A stretch of 37,993 nt of DNA from Phaeoceros laevis (taxonomy: Eukaryota; Anthocerotophyta; Anthocerotopsida; Notothyladales). The stretch spans positions 1 to 37,993 of the forward strand of contig JBNGIQ010009205.1 of assembly GCA_049999765.1 (NCBI GenBank), written 5' to 3'. The number at the start of each line of letters is the position of its first letter. The first letter of the stretch is position 1. The notes below the pieces were generated by a model. The model did not search any database, was not told the origin of the DNA, and was given only the letters and a program-made list of their open reading frames with translations. The translations under genes and the position numbers were made by a program. Below are positions 1 to 10,153 of this stretch, in pieces.

Positions 1-309
1 GCGACAAGAAGAGCCTCAATACGAAACTTCCACAATGGAAAATTAGCACCAGTTAATTTGGTAAACTTTGGGAAAAAATCCTGATCTGTAGCCATCAGTT
101 TTTCTTGTAATGTCTTCGCGGACTCTTTCGATAACTATGTCCCGTTGGCAACTACCCGTTAGGCTAGCTTAGTTTCGGGGTTAGCAGAGCTCTAGTAGTG
201 TTTATGTGCGACCCCGCCCTTGTGGCGGGCGCTAGTGTAAGACTTGAATGCCCATTCTTGGGCTATAAAGTTAAGATCATTTCGCGCGAAAAAAAAAAGT
301 CCATATAAA

Positions 310-760
310 TTTTCATTATTATAAATTTTAAACTTGCCAAGTAACTTACCATATAACGCAGTACTATATTGTAACAAGCTCACTACCTAATATTACCTAA
401 TATTGTGCAGTACTTAATATTACCTATATTGTAACAAGCTTAGTACCTAGTACCTAACATTAGGTGTCTATTTGCTCACATTTACGCTCAATAGCGACCA
501 TGGAACCGTAGCCCATATTGTGCACCTAGTGGAGATGCCTTGAGATATACATTACGAAACCTCTTTCACAATCATGTCCCGAGTGGACATACTACTTGTA
601 AGGCCTGAGCCATTACAACAAGACACAAAAAGCCATGAACATCATGAAGTTAATGAACCCTCAAATGGAGGAAGAGAGGATGTTAGAGAGAAAGAATTCA
701 TACATGAAAGAAGAACATAAAAATGAAAGAAGGCACAATAATGTGCAACTTAAAGTCTTA
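310..760 (+). repeat. Dispersed repeat, copy A
   Basis: This segment aligns by eye with 6325-6760 in the same orientation, at roughly 75-80% identity with small indels. Matching landmarks in order are an AT-rich start containing GCCAAGTAACTTA, a GTAACAAGCTC motif, a GAGATATACAT.ACGAAACCTC block, a TCATGTCCC.AGTGGACATAC block and an end containing GGCACAATAATGTGCAA. The end contains a small palindrome. I found no TG/CA ends, primer-binding site or retrotransposon gene, so I call it only a dispersed repeat. Confidence 0.75.
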
Positions 761-898
761 TCACAAAACCAAGCTATCCCAAAACCAAGCGAGCGGGCAA
801 ATCAGACCCCTTAGACCCCTCCGCCAAGGGGACATTACTCCATGGGGATTGCACTGTTTTAAACTTCAACAAGAAGCCCTGCATATGGACAGAAGAGG

Positions 899-973
899 CT
901 TGGAGGAACATTACTTCCTAGGGCTTGGAGGGACATTACTTCCTAGGGTTTGGAGGGACATTACTTCCTGGGG
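899..973. repeat. 25-bp tandem repeat, three copies
   Basis: Three adjacent copies carry the core TGGAGGRACATTACTTCC, starting at 901, 926 and 951, so the period is 25 bp. Overlapping short open frames here only reflect the repeat. Confidence 0.85.
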
Positions 974-1311
974 ATTGTGTCATGCTAATTTGCATCCTCT
1001 CCATATGGCATCGTGCTAATACAGCTAACACCTCTAGTTTCACGCATGCTACACTGTGTCACAACTTACACCACCAACGAGTAAAAATGATGAAAATGGT
1101 ATCACTCTTCTAAATAAAGCCTTCTACCGCCGCCGGTAACTACGGATTACCCTGAACAACCATAATTACCTAGGCAATACTTAAACACTATATGTCCTGC
1201 CAGCTATCCTAGTTAGTCACCAAGTGCTGAATGCATTGTTTGAAACTTCAACAAGGAGCCCTGCACATGGACAGAAGAGGCATGGCTGAAGCACAGAGCC
1301 GAAATCAGGAT

Positions 1312-1403
1312 GGAACATGCAAAGGAAGAGGATGCCTTCCTTTGGTTGCACGTAGCTCGGAACATACGAAGGAAGAGGATGCCTTCCTTTGGCAGCAGGT
1401 AGC
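1312..1403. repeat. 47-bp tandem duplication
   Basis: Two adjacent near-identical units start with GGAACAT at about 1312 and 1359 and share the core GGAAGAGGATGCCTTCCTTT. The period is 47 bp. Confidence 0.8.
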
Positions 1404-1862
1404 TCTAGCACAGAGCTGCGTGGCTGCTTTGAGTGAAACCAATACGAAGACGATACAAGAGTTTAAAATTGCATGCTAGGAAAGTAGAGCGTTGGGGTGA
1501 AGCGTGCTTGGCTCTCACAATCCTCGAACCAATAGAGGAGCCACTAGCAGCACGCCTTATGGCTGATGAAGTTTATCTCCAAGACATCAAAACCCTAGCT
1601 GAGGTAGTGAACGAAATAGTTGGAGAGGTTAGGGCTAGTTTTCTTAACCGGGTCAAGCTGAACTTTTTCGCGGTTGATTAAATTTTAGCCCATTGTATTT
1701 CTAAAAATTGATATAAAGCAGTGCCGAGTCACTATAAAAAAAAGAGTCATGATAATCTCGGGCATCTATTTTTGGTACACTCTCCAAATTCAAACTAACA
1801 TCCCTCAAGAATATGTTCCATTGTGACCTCATACCGTGAAATAAAGTACTTAGAAACCTATT

Positions 1863-1879
1863 AGGGGGACCCAAAGATG
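1863..1879 (+). repeat. Harbinger left terminal inverted repeat
   Basis: The sequence AGGGGGACCCAAAGATG matches the right end at 15 of 17 positions when that end is reverse complemented. The flanking ATT is at 1860-1862. Confidence 0.82.
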
Positions 1880-1920
1880 TGTTCACCGGCGCGCCGTCCT
1901 GGGAAAACTCCCCCGTCGTC

Positions 1921-2014
1921 TTTTGCGGCTTTTTTAACTTGCGCCTTCGCGGCTTTTTAACTTACCGGGTTTTTAACTTGCACGCTTTTTAACTTCCACG
2001 CTTTTTTAACTTGT
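1921..2014. repeat. Subterminal TTTTTAACTT repeats of the transposon
   Basis: Five copies of TTTTTAACTT (some with extra T or a following G), separated by short GC-rich spacers, lie 60-150 bp inside the left end and upstream of the transposase. Subterminal repeats are typical protein-binding sites in plant DNA transposons. A role as binding sites for the Myb-like protein or the transposase is inference. Confidence 0.7.
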
Positions 2015-2086
2015 CCATAAACACACACCGAGATGCCATAGCCATGCTTCTCGATGTGTTTGTGTGACAAGAAATGCTATATATGA

Positions 2087-3657
2087 ATGAAAGGGTGCCC
2101 ATTACAAAATTACACTCCCATGCATGTTTCAACTCATTTTGCTTCTAGCCTATCTGCAAAGATGCCTCGAATTTCAGAGCGGCAGGACTGTTTGAAATTT
2201 ATGCGATTGCAAGCTTGTGTAGATCTATTCGACTCATCAAGTTCAGACTCGGATTCTGATACCACTCCAGCTTCCAAGTCTGGCACATCTGATAGTGATG
2301 TAGATTTAGCCATATCCACCTCAGATTCAGAAGAAGAATGTGAAAGGACTCCATACGGTGCGATCGGTGCAATACGTGCATCCACTTGGGTGGAAATGCA
2401 TACGATACTTGAAAGTGAACGCTACTACAACGACCGTTCAAAGGGTGTGCGGGCTAAAGAGTTTTCCGACTTCTTCAGAGAACAGTTGGCTCCAGTCTCA
2501 TTTAGGCAAATGGTCTGCATGGAAAAAGATCCATTCTTCCGCTTGCTTGGTTTGATTGAAAATCATCCTGTGTTCCTAAACAATGCCTGGGTCCCACAAG
2601 CTCCAGTATCCTTGCAACTGGCCACGTGTCTTGATAGGCTGGGGCATTCAGGCAACGGTGTCTGCTTGAATCAGACATTGTTGTTATGGGGACTAAGTAT
2701 AAGATCTGTTGTGAACTACACTACTCGATGCATTACGGCATTGGAAACAGTCATCGGCCACTATGTGAAGTGGCCGGATGCTGAGGAAAGAGCATCCATT
2801 TCTGCAGAATTTGGAAAGCTCGGTTTTGAAGGTTGTGTTGGCCTCATCGATGGTACCACATTGCCCTTAGCACAACGACCTAAAACTGATGGAGAATGTT
2901 ATTATGATATGAAATCCAGATACTCCATCAATGCACAAGTAGTATGTGATCATCGCCGAAAGATCACATATTTGTATACTGGTAAGTTTTCCTTGTATTG
3001 ACACTTTCTGTTGTTGGAATGTTTTCCGGTGTTACGGCACCAACAATATTTGCACCGCTTTTCGCAGGGAATCCGGGCTCGTGTGCAGACATTACTTGCT
3101 TACGTAGTTCTCCGTTGAGCAAGCGCATGGAAGATAACTCCATTTTTGAGCAATGCCAATATTTGATTGGTGACTCTGGGTATGTGAATGGACCTCACAT
3201 GGTATGTGCATATAAAAATCCATATGGTCTGCAAGAGAAAGTGGACTTCAACTATTGCATTGCCAAAACAAGGTACGTCAACGAGCACTACATTGGTGTG
3301 TTGAAGATGCGGTGGTTTTCGTTGAAGGAAATGCGCATACAATTGAACGAAAAAAAGGACAGTGAGTTGATGGTTCGTTGGGTTGGAGCATGTGCCATGT
3401 TGCATAATTTTGTGTTGGCCCAACAAGATGTATGGACAGCCCATGATATAGCCATGGATAGAGAGGAGCGTGCGAATGCGCGTGGTGCAAATGCTGCTAC
3501 AGATGAGGTTTCAAGTGATTCCGACGATACCGACGACAACATTCCTCCAGAGGAAATCAGAAGGGCCGCAGCATCTACGAGCACCGTGGCCCTAGCACGA
3601 CAAGTTCTAGATAGAGCTCTAGCATTCCATAGAACACCAGGTGGCCATCTAGCATAG
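2087..3657 (+). CDS. PIF/Harbinger (HARBI1-like) DDE transposase
   Basis: This is a nuclease that cuts and rejoins transposon ends in the nucleus. Exon 1 is 2087-2981 and exon 2 is 3068-3657, joined across an 86-nt GT-AG intron; splicing restores the frame through the block YTGNPGSCADITC. The product is 494 residues, or 469 if translation starts at the second ATG (2162). An acidic serine/aspartate-rich segment lies near residues 50-85. The catalytic triad is complete: Asp in GLIDGTTLP (codon 2849), Asp in GDSGY (codon 3172) and Glu in NEHYIGVLKMRW (codon 3283). The C-terminus is again acidic and alanine-rich. No internal stop or frameshift is visible. It lies inside the terminal repeats and converges with the Myb-like pseudogene, the normal partner in this superfamily. 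Confidence 0.93.
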
Positions 3658-3726
3658 GCAATTGCACAAACTTACTGTTAAAAACTTGAATTTCAAAGAA
3701 GCTTTAAGATGTTAACAACTTGAATT

Positions 3727-5214
3727 TCAAAGAAGCTTTAAGAAGTCCTCAATTTCAGATTTGGATCTCGTAGACTTAACACAACTCTCTAAAAGAGAAC
3801 ATTTTGCAAGGTCTCGCTGATGCTCTAGCGACTGCTTCTGTAGTTCCATCTTGGATTTCACTTGCATCTCCTCCATCTCCATTTTGGCCTTCCATTCACG
3901 CTCAGTCGCTTCCCGCCTTGCATCTATTGCCCGCTCCTCAATCTCCAATTTAGTTTTCCATTCGCGCTCACTGGATCGCGCCTTGCCTTTATCTCCCGCT
4001 CAACTTCCTCCCGCCTTGCTTGGATTTCAGCAGCCTTCCACTTTGCTTTGCTATCAGCCAAGTCCCTCTTGTACTGCAACTTCTTAGCTAATCTCTCTTG
4101 CAACATGACCTGCAAGTTGTTTCTCATAGAGGGATGAGATATTTCCGAATCAGCTGCTCGTTTTTTCCCTTTCTTCTGATTGGATGTCCTTGGTGCAGTT
4201 GTTGTTGTAGGTGGTAGTGGTGGTGTTGTTCTCGCGGATGGTGTTGTGGTGGCAGGTGGTGTTGTGGTGGCAGGTGATGCTGTGGTCGGACTACTTATAG
4301 GAGGAGCTCCACTCTCTATTCCTTGGTGGCCAGTAGGGACCTGTCTGCCTATGCCTTTCGATTGGTGTTGAATTATCCTCCAAAACATCAGAATCTGGCT
4401 GGTCCAAGTCTACCACTACATCTGGATTTCGGCGTTGTAACCAGGACTCATCTGCTTCATTCTCCTGGCAACTCCCAATGTCTGCATCCTCAATCTCACA
4501 CTTAGCATTGTCTCCACAATTTGCCTGGGTCTCATAACAATCATCAAGGCCAAGTAAGTATGAGGCAGGAGGGGAAATATTTGCACGCTGTCCAAAGAGG
4601 GCGTCCATCCTCTCAAAATGAGGGTACTTAGCTTCCAGACACAACTCCATTGTCATTCCGTTTGCTACCTCCTCCTCAGTCAACCCTGCTCCAGTCCCAT
4701 TTTTCCATTCAGCTGCATCCTTGTACGCCTTGACGTACCTATCAAACCTCTTGCTAAGTCTCTCACCATCAACAGGTGGAAAACCTTTGGAGACCAAAGT
4801 TGCAGCCATGCCGACAAAAGTGGTCTTCTTACTAACAAGTCTGCCTCCGAGCCTGGTCTTCTTTCCAGCACCCATGAATGATGCAAAGTTACCTGGTATT
4901 TCTAGCCACTCCACAATCAGCTGGTAGTCTCTGGTTGTCAGTGGCCTCACCCTGCTTCCCTGACTAGCTGCTTGATTGCTTGCCTGGCTAGCTGCTTGAT
5001 TGCTTCCCTGACTAGCTACTTGATTGCTTCCCTGGCTAGCTTGCCTATTTGGTTGCCTTGCTGCCTGATTCCCCAACTGCCTGCCTCCCTGGCTGCCTGC
5101 TACCCTGGCTGGCTGCCTGGATGTTTGCCTCCCTCCTTGGCTGGCGCCCTGGTTGCCTGGCTGCCTACCTTCTTGGCCGCCTGGAATGCTGGATGCCTGG
5201 CTACCCGGCTCCAT
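3727..5214 (-). pseudogene. Harbinger Myb/SANT-like protein, broken by two frameshifts
   Basis: In PIF/Harbinger elements this second protein binds DNA and helps the transposase reach the nucleus and the ends. Reading starts at 5214. A Gln/Ser/Ala-rich N-terminus carries imperfect repeats of ASQGSNQA and is followed by a conserved domain with the motifs LIVEWLEIPGNF, RFDRYVKAYKDA and TGAGLTEEEVANG, then FERMDALFGQRANISPP. The first frame stops at 4291, but a related frame continues from about 4350 to 3950 with a Pro/Thr-rich linker, a basic patch and a coiled coil. From about 3975 the coiled coil (ARREATEREWKAKMEMEE and similar heptads) resumes in the first frame and ends at 3727. The two shifts cancel. 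I found no intron that would explain them, so they are decay or assembly indels. Confidence 0.8.
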
Positions 5215-5724
5215 GGCTTCTGTATATTGGCAACCACTATATTAGCAAGCAGAAAAGTACTCGATCCAACAAATTTTACCGGGGAGGCTGTGGAACAATT
5301 CAGCAATGCATTTTACCACCAGATCTTTCTCTGCTGCAAATCCACCACATCTGGCAAGCAGACCGGACCAGAAGCGGCGAGGCAATCACAATCCGCAACA
5401 ACACCCGCAGGCCACACATACCACACCACCTCCCTACCACCTCCCTGCCCGCCTCCCTGCCGCCTCCCTGCCAGCCCGCTCCCGGATCTGCCACAAATTC
5501 ACGCAGAAATGCTTGGATGGATGCGCGGGATGTCGGCCTCGACGGCGGGCTTCAAACATTTCCCGCTTCCGGAATTTGGCGCGCGCAAAGCGGGCGGGGG
5601 TGGCCGGGCCGCCGTGGAGTCGGCCTCGACGGGGCCACTCAAACATGGTGTACCATTTTTTGACGGGGGACCCGTCCGGACCCGACAGTGAACCCTAATC
5701 GCCTGCGGGAGTTTCTGACGGGGG
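5215..5724. other. GC-rich subterminal and probable promoter region of the transposon
   Basis: This lies between the start of the Myb-like reading frame and the right end. It has a CCTCCCTGCC-type run (about 5430-5480), and a GTCGGCCTCGACGG motif at 5532 and again at 5619, each soon followed by TCAAACAT, which also occurs in the right terminal repeat. These may be transposase or Myb binding sites and promoter elements (inference). Overlapping open frames here are compositional. Confidence 0.5.
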
Positions 5725-5741
5725 GATGTTTGAGTCCCCCT
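5725..5741 (-). repeat. Harbinger right terminal inverted repeat
   Basis: Read on the minus strand the end is AGGGGGACTCAAACATC, pairing with the left end at 1863. The flanking ATT is at 5742-5744. Confidence 0.82.
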
Positions 5742-6324
5742 ATTGGAAAGGCAATTGGGTCATGTGCAAATGCACCTATGAAATTAAGAAAAAAGCCATT
5801 GACGGGCATATCACAAGCTGAGCCTTAACAAGCAAGCTTCCAAATGTCTCTAGTAGTAGTAGTAAGGGGTGGACACGCCGAACAACTCCACGTGGGAATC
5901 TAAAATTTCTCTTTCCATAGTAGTAACTAGTTCAAGCTTCACAGAGCACTTCTAGCCACTTAAACTTTGTTGTTGTATTGTACTTTCGTCTACTATGAAC
6001 AACAACTTCGCAAGGTTAGGACCTACTTAAAGTATGACCCTTAGAGGTGGCTAAGATACTCATATTTGTATATTCAACTATGAGAGTGACTGTTGCAATG
6101 AATGACAAATTCTTTTCACTAAAAAATCACTAAAGTACTTGATGTATTACACGAAGTATTAAAGGAGTAAAAAAAATGAGGCTCACATACCAAACTTGTC
6201 TAGGTGCATTCATGACTTAGTAAACACAAACTTGGATTGCTCAAAGTATGGTATGTCAGTCATCTTTCCAAGTGGTCCAACCAGCCAAGTAGGAGTCAGC
6301 GCTAGTCACCGTATTTGCATTGTC

Positions 6325-6760
6325 ATAAATTCGAAACATGCCAAGTAACTTATACCATGTAACATAGTACTATAGTGTAACAAGCTCAGTACCTAATAAT
6401 AGTTCTTCTATTCGTTTAGATTGTCTATTCCTTTGCGCTCACTTTTACGCGCGATAGCTAGATTCGTTTGCGCTCACTTTTACGCGCGATAGCTAGCACG
6501 GAACCGTAGATATATATATATTACCCCATATCGCGCACTTACTATAGATGGCTTGAGATATACATCACGAAACCTCAGTCATAATCATGTCCCAAGTGGA
6601 CATACCACAAGACCCCAGCCGGTACAACAAGGATGACCCAAAAAGATCATGAAGATCGAACCCCCCAAATGAGAGGAAGAGAGGAAGTTAGAGGGAAAGA
6701 ATACATGAAGAAGAATATAGAAATGAAAAAGGCACAATAATGTGCAATCCAAAGTCCTGG
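6325..6760 (+). repeat. Dispersed repeat, copy B
   Basis: Direct-oriented partner of 310-760, about 6 kb away, with the Harbinger insertion lying between them. It carries an insertion of a tandem repeat (6432-6496) and an ATATATATAT run that copy A lacks. Confidence 0.75.
6432..6496. repeat. 35-bp tandem duplication
   Basis: Two copies of a unit containing TTTGCGCTCACTTTTACGCG and a following GATAGCTAG start at 6432 and 6467. Confidence 0.85.
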
Positions 6761-6772
6761 CAATCCCGGGCA

Positions 6773-6954
6773 CTTTTGTCAAATAGAGAGAAAAACCGGA
6801 GACTTTTCTCGTGTCCAATCTCCACGAGGAAAAGTCTATCTTGGTTACGGTGTCCACCAACAATGGATGAGAGCAATTTTTTATCCTTTTGGGAGTTTTT
6901 TCTCCTTTTGGGAGTTTTTCAAATAGAGAGTTTTTTCTCTCTATTTGACAAAAG
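6773..6954. repeat. 23-bp inverted repeat plus nested hairpin
   Basis: The 23 bases at 6773-6795 are the exact reverse complement of 6932-6954, about 136 nt apart. The right arm is itself half of a second perfect hairpin (6919-6930 with 6937-6948, loop of six T). So the same TCAAATAGAGAG motif appears three times, twice in one orientation and once in the other. The interior also has a duplicated TCCTTTTGGGAGTTTTT. No coding sequence is visible. Confidence 0.85.
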
Positions 6955-7208
6955 GTGGTTACAATGGTTCATACAGCACACTTCACATGAGGCAAAGGTG
7001 ATTTCTACACAAAGTGAAGAGGATGTTGAGCATGCACTAAGTACATGTTTCGCATAGTACCAAATGATCCTCTCTATAAACCTTTAGGACCCATCAAGCA
7101 CGTGATAAAGACTCTTCTTCTTCTTGTACTTCATGTGCAAATGCACCCATGAAGGAGATGGACTTTAGTGCGTGCTTCTGGGTCAACCACGCGCTGTGTT
7201 AGAGATAT

Positions 7209-7553
7209 GTGAAGAGAGCTGCATACCTTTTTGCTGGGGTGTACGAGTACTTTCGGGAGTGGAGAAACCTCACGCGACTCCGGCATAAAAGAAACACATG
7301 TGGTCATATGTTCAGTTCAATCGCAACACTCGATGTGGCCAGGATGGCCATCAACCTGATGAACGTATCCCGAATCGAAGGGTTCACTGACGGTTTTCCT
7401 AGCATCAGCTACCTATGTCAGTCCTTATGTGAAAACACTATTATACGAACTGCCAAGAGAGAAACCGAACATAGTCTCCCTGACGTAGACATCGGGATAC
7501 TTCGGAGTCACTTCCACATCGCTGACCAACAATCAAACCCTGAAGGTACGTAG
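7209..7553 (+). CDS. Hypothetical short open reading frame
   Basis: An open frame of 114 codons in the middle of a repeat region. I do not recognise the protein. It contains no obvious transmembrane segment or zinc-binding motif. Its first bases overlap a motif that recurs at about 8535, so the start lies in a repeat. It may be a relic of an element or chance; I give it low weight. Confidence 0.15.
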   Translation: MKRAAYLFAGVYEYFREWRNLTRLRHKRNTCGHMFSSIATLDVARMAINLMNVSRIEGFTDGFPSISYLCQSLCENTIIRTAKRETEHSLPDVDIGILRSHFHIADQQSNPEGT

Positions 7554-8133
7554 ATATCTGAAGGTTTTTGTACTTTAAAGTTTGTCAACTGAGCAAGAGA
7601 GCAACCTTGGTCTTTGTACTTTAAAGTTTTCTAACTCACCACTTGCGCATGCAGACGATTTGAGGATCACTTTTGGCTAGGGGGCAAGATACTAAAGCTC
7701 AGGTGCCAACTTGATGGCCGGAAGCCCGACAAAGACAATTGATACCAATCCTCGTAGTACTGTATTGTAAATAAATCAGTAGTTTGGAGCATGACTAACC
7801 AGGTAGTATTGTGTTGTAAATGAAACAATAGCTGGAACCATGACAAACCTTGCACTGTATCTTCTAATTCAATGACTGCAATTGCTGCTTAGGTCGCTAG
7901 AACTCCCTAATACACTGTACATTTGCTTCACCTTACCATGTCGCTTCACACAACAAATGGTTGCAGTGAGCTCCTCTGAGCCACACCATTTCTTGCTCAC
8001 CAGGTTGAGAGCTCCTCGGCTTGCGGTGCGCATAATAGAATAGAATAGAACTACAAGACCCAGCCGTGACCGAGCTACTGAAAGGGTGCGGCACTCATAA
8101 CCATTTTCTCCAGCCAAGGCTGAAGGGATGGCG

Positions 8134-8290
8134 GGTGGGTTTTTCTGTTTTCTTTTTTTCCTCTTCCTCCGTTCTCCTTTATCCCCTTCCCTTCTTCTTC
8201 TTTTCCTTGCCTTTACTTTTCTTTTTCGCTTTCTTCCCCTTCTTCTCACATCCCCCTCTTTATTTTTTTCCCCTTCCTCCTTCATCTCTA
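8134..8290 (+). repeat. Polypyrimidine tract, about 155 bp
   Basis: This stretch is almost entirely C and T on the plus strand, with few interrupting purines. The overlapping Lys/Arg/Glu-rich minus-strand frame is a product of this composition. Such tracts can form triplex DNA. Confidence 0.85.
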
Positions 8291-8334
8291 CCAGCGGTAC
8301 CCTTCTCTTACTTCATAGCCAGGTAAATGGTAGC

Positions 8335-8475
8335 TACTGAGGAAGGTAACTAGTTATTTAGGTAGCTGGTACACAAGTACCGTACCTAGCTAGGCAAGTA
8401 GCTAGCCAGGCAGCTAGGTAGGTAGCAACATAGTGTCATAAATAGGTAGGTAGGTTTTAGTAGGTAGCAAAAGCA
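8335..8475. repeat. TAGGTAGG/GTAGC-rich degenerate simple repeat
   Basis: Dense, irregular GTAGC, GCTAGG and TAGGTAGG motifs. There is no gene in it. Confidence 0.7.
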
Positions 8476-8749
8476 CAAGCAAATGCAAGTCTCAAAATTT
8501 GAGTCTCATCACAAAACTACTTTTACAAAACATTAGAGATTTGTGAAGAGAGCTGCATACCTTTTTACCCTATGAAGCCGATTTTTTAGTATCCTCTGCC
8601 ACAAAATTGCACCCTACGCCATTTCGCGCTCCCGACGATGGCGAGCTGCTGTAGCCATCGTCGGTAGCGTAGCGGATCTACTCGACTGTGCCTCCCGCAG
8701 GCTTCTCCCACATTACGCGCGCGGAGCTGCTGCGGTAGGAGTGGCAGAT

Positions 8750-9140
8750 ATATTGTGCGGGAGCAAGCAGCAGATCTACCAGGAGCGGGCAAGTAGGCAG
8801 GCGGTAGGCTATTCTTTGTTTTTTCACGGATCTATTCGGCTGTGTAGGGCAAGCGGGCAGCTCCCTTTTTTTATTACGGATCTACCCGGGAGCAGGCAGG
8901 AGGCAAGCTATTCTTCGTTTTTTCACGGATCTACTCGGCTGTGCGGGGCAAGCGGACAACTCCCTTTTTTATCACGGATCTACCCGGGAGCAAGCAGGCG
9001 GCAAGCGGTTCTTCGTTTTTTCAAGGATCTACCCGGCTGTGCGGACAACTCCTTTTTTTTTATCACGGATCTACCTGGGACCGGGCAGGTGGCAGGTGTT
9101 CTTCCTTTTTTCACGGATCTGCCCGGCCGTGCGGGAGCGG
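8750..9140. repeat. Satellite-like tandem array of about 99-bp units
   Basis: Copies of a TTCACGGATCTACTCGGCTGTG-like core start at about 8825, 8924, 9022 and 9112, giving spacings of 99, 98 and 90 bp. Each unit also holds a related half-unit with ATCACGGATCTACCCGGGAGC. Units differ by small indels, so no frame is kept across the array. The 176-codon plus-strand frame at 8741-9271 is a by-product. Confidence 0.85.
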
Positions 9141-9900
9141 GCCCGTGGGCACGCATGCTCATTGTTCATTCAAGCTGTTTAAAGTGCATTCGAGGGGTAA
9201 GCTCAAGGATAGTCGCAACAATGACTGTGCCTAAGGTATTTTGGAGTCTGCTAGTTAGGGCAATGAGCTAGCTAGACGCTGGAGTGCAGACTGCTCGCCA
9301 TGTTGTTCCTTAGGAGAGTTCTTCCGTGCTTTTGTTTTATAGTACTGGAGCCTAGGGACAATTAGTTTGAAGTGTGTATTGATTTAACTCTGTCCTTTGC
9401 TATTGGCAGCAGGTGTGCGATTTTTTTGCCTGTGTATTGGTTCTTCTTGTGAAGGAGCTATGTACTAACTCTAATGGCTTTTGTCTACATTAGGAAGAAA
9501 TCAGGCATTCCAAAGAAACACTCTTAGGGAGAAAGTTTGGTAGCCTGCTGGATGTGGGGAGGAACATTCTGAGGAACAGTCTCGCAGCCTGTAGGATGTA
9601 GGAAGTTTGACTGACATCCTCTATGAAGTTTGACTCGGCATTATGGATTTGATGCCAGCATTCTGTAACTTTAACTTTGACTGTTGGATTATGACATTAA
9701 CTACACTATTACGTATTTTCACCTTGCTCATAATGTGTGTGTAAGTTTTTTTACCCCCTTCCGATCAAATATTAATTAACCAGATAGCAAAACTTTTAGT
9801 ACCGGATAATTGGCCCGAAGAAACCCTAAAAGCGCTGAAACATTCCGGCATTGGACGCCGCGAGTGCGCGGGGCTGTAAACGAGGCGATAGGCTGTATAT

Positions 9901-9948
9901 GTTAATGGCCGCGTAGCTGCCGGTATTAACCGGTCGCTGGCCATTAAC
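9901..9948. repeat. Nested inverted repeat downstream of ABCB
   Basis: Ten-base perfect arms, GTTAATGGCC (9901-9910) and GGCCATTAAC (9939-9948), enclose a second small hairpin with CCGGT and ACCGG arms. It sits about 200 bp beyond the ABCB stop codon and could fall in its 3' untranslated region or terminator (inference). Confidence 0.7.
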
Positions 9949-10038
9949 TTACGTGACCGGCGCTTTCGAGACATGGCGCGAGGGGCGAGGACATTGTGCC
10001 CACCGGAGGCGAAACTGATTATGTTCGGGTATCGCGTA

Positions 10039-10098
10039 ATTATGTCTCGGGCAGCCACATTATGTTAAGGGCAGCGTCATTATCTCACGGGCAGACCA
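10039..10098. repeat. 20-bp tandem repeat, three copies
   Basis: Units with an ATTAT start and GGGCAG core begin at 10039, 10059 and 10079. They lie just past the ABCB stop codon on the minus strand, probably within its 3' untranslated region. Confidence 0.75.
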
Positions 10099-10153
10099 GG
10101 TTAAGTATTTCATAAGGCATATCCAAGCGTAGCAGCTGCATAATAACGCACGT

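Larger units (their letters stand above)
1..1859. other. Gene-poor repeat-rich left flank
   Basis: I see no convincing gene here. The stretch holds a dispersed repeat (310-760), two short tandem repeats (899-973 and 1312-1403), and a short block present twice (about 858-903 and 1239-1286, roughly 90% alike by eye). An 82-codon open frame at 1433-1681 (plus) matches no family I recognise and has no clear gene signals. The Harbinger element begins at the right edge. Confidence 0.6.
1863..5741 (+). mobile_element. PIF/Harbinger DNA transposon, two-gene type
   Basis: The element is 3879 bp. Its left end reads AGGGGGACCCAAAGATG and the reverse complement of its right end reads AGGGGGACTCAAACATC. 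Both ends lie beside the trinucleotide ATT (1860-1862 and 5742-5744), a 3-bp target-site duplication as expected for PIF/Harbinger, although the classical site is TWA. Moving the end by one base would make the left flank TTA but break the match on the right. It carries the two expected genes: a DDE transposase on the plus strand (2087-3657) and a Myb/SANT-like protein on the minus strand (pseudogene at 3727-5214), converging tail to tail. Subterminal repeats lie just inside the left end. The intact transposase with slightly diverged ends suggests fairly recent activity, but the broken partner argues against autonomy for this copy. Confidence 0.87.
5745..10153. other. Long gene-poor repeat region
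   Basis: I recognise no gene here. It contains the second dispersed-repeat copy, a 35-bp tandem repeat, a split inverted repeat, a polypyrimidine tract, a TAGGTAGG-rich patch, a 99-bp tandem array and a small hairpin near the 3' end of the ABCB gene. CATGTGCAAATGCACC occurs at about 5760 and 7130. Another short block, GTGAAGAGAGCTGCATACC, occurs at about 7209 and 8535. These suggest further old repeats. Confidence 0.55.

Noticed and set aside
4972-5691. 239-codon plus-strand frame rich in Leu/Ala/Ser/Cys
   Set aside because: Antisense of the Gln/Ser-rich repeat at the start of the Myb-like protein and of the GC-rich transposon end.
310-6760. The direct repeats as long terminal repeats of a retrotransposon
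   Set aside because: No TG/CA ends, primer-binding site, polypurine tract, gag or pol was found between them.
8741-9271. 176-codon plus-strand open frame
   Set aside because: It is the tandem array read by chance; the units shift frame relative to each other.
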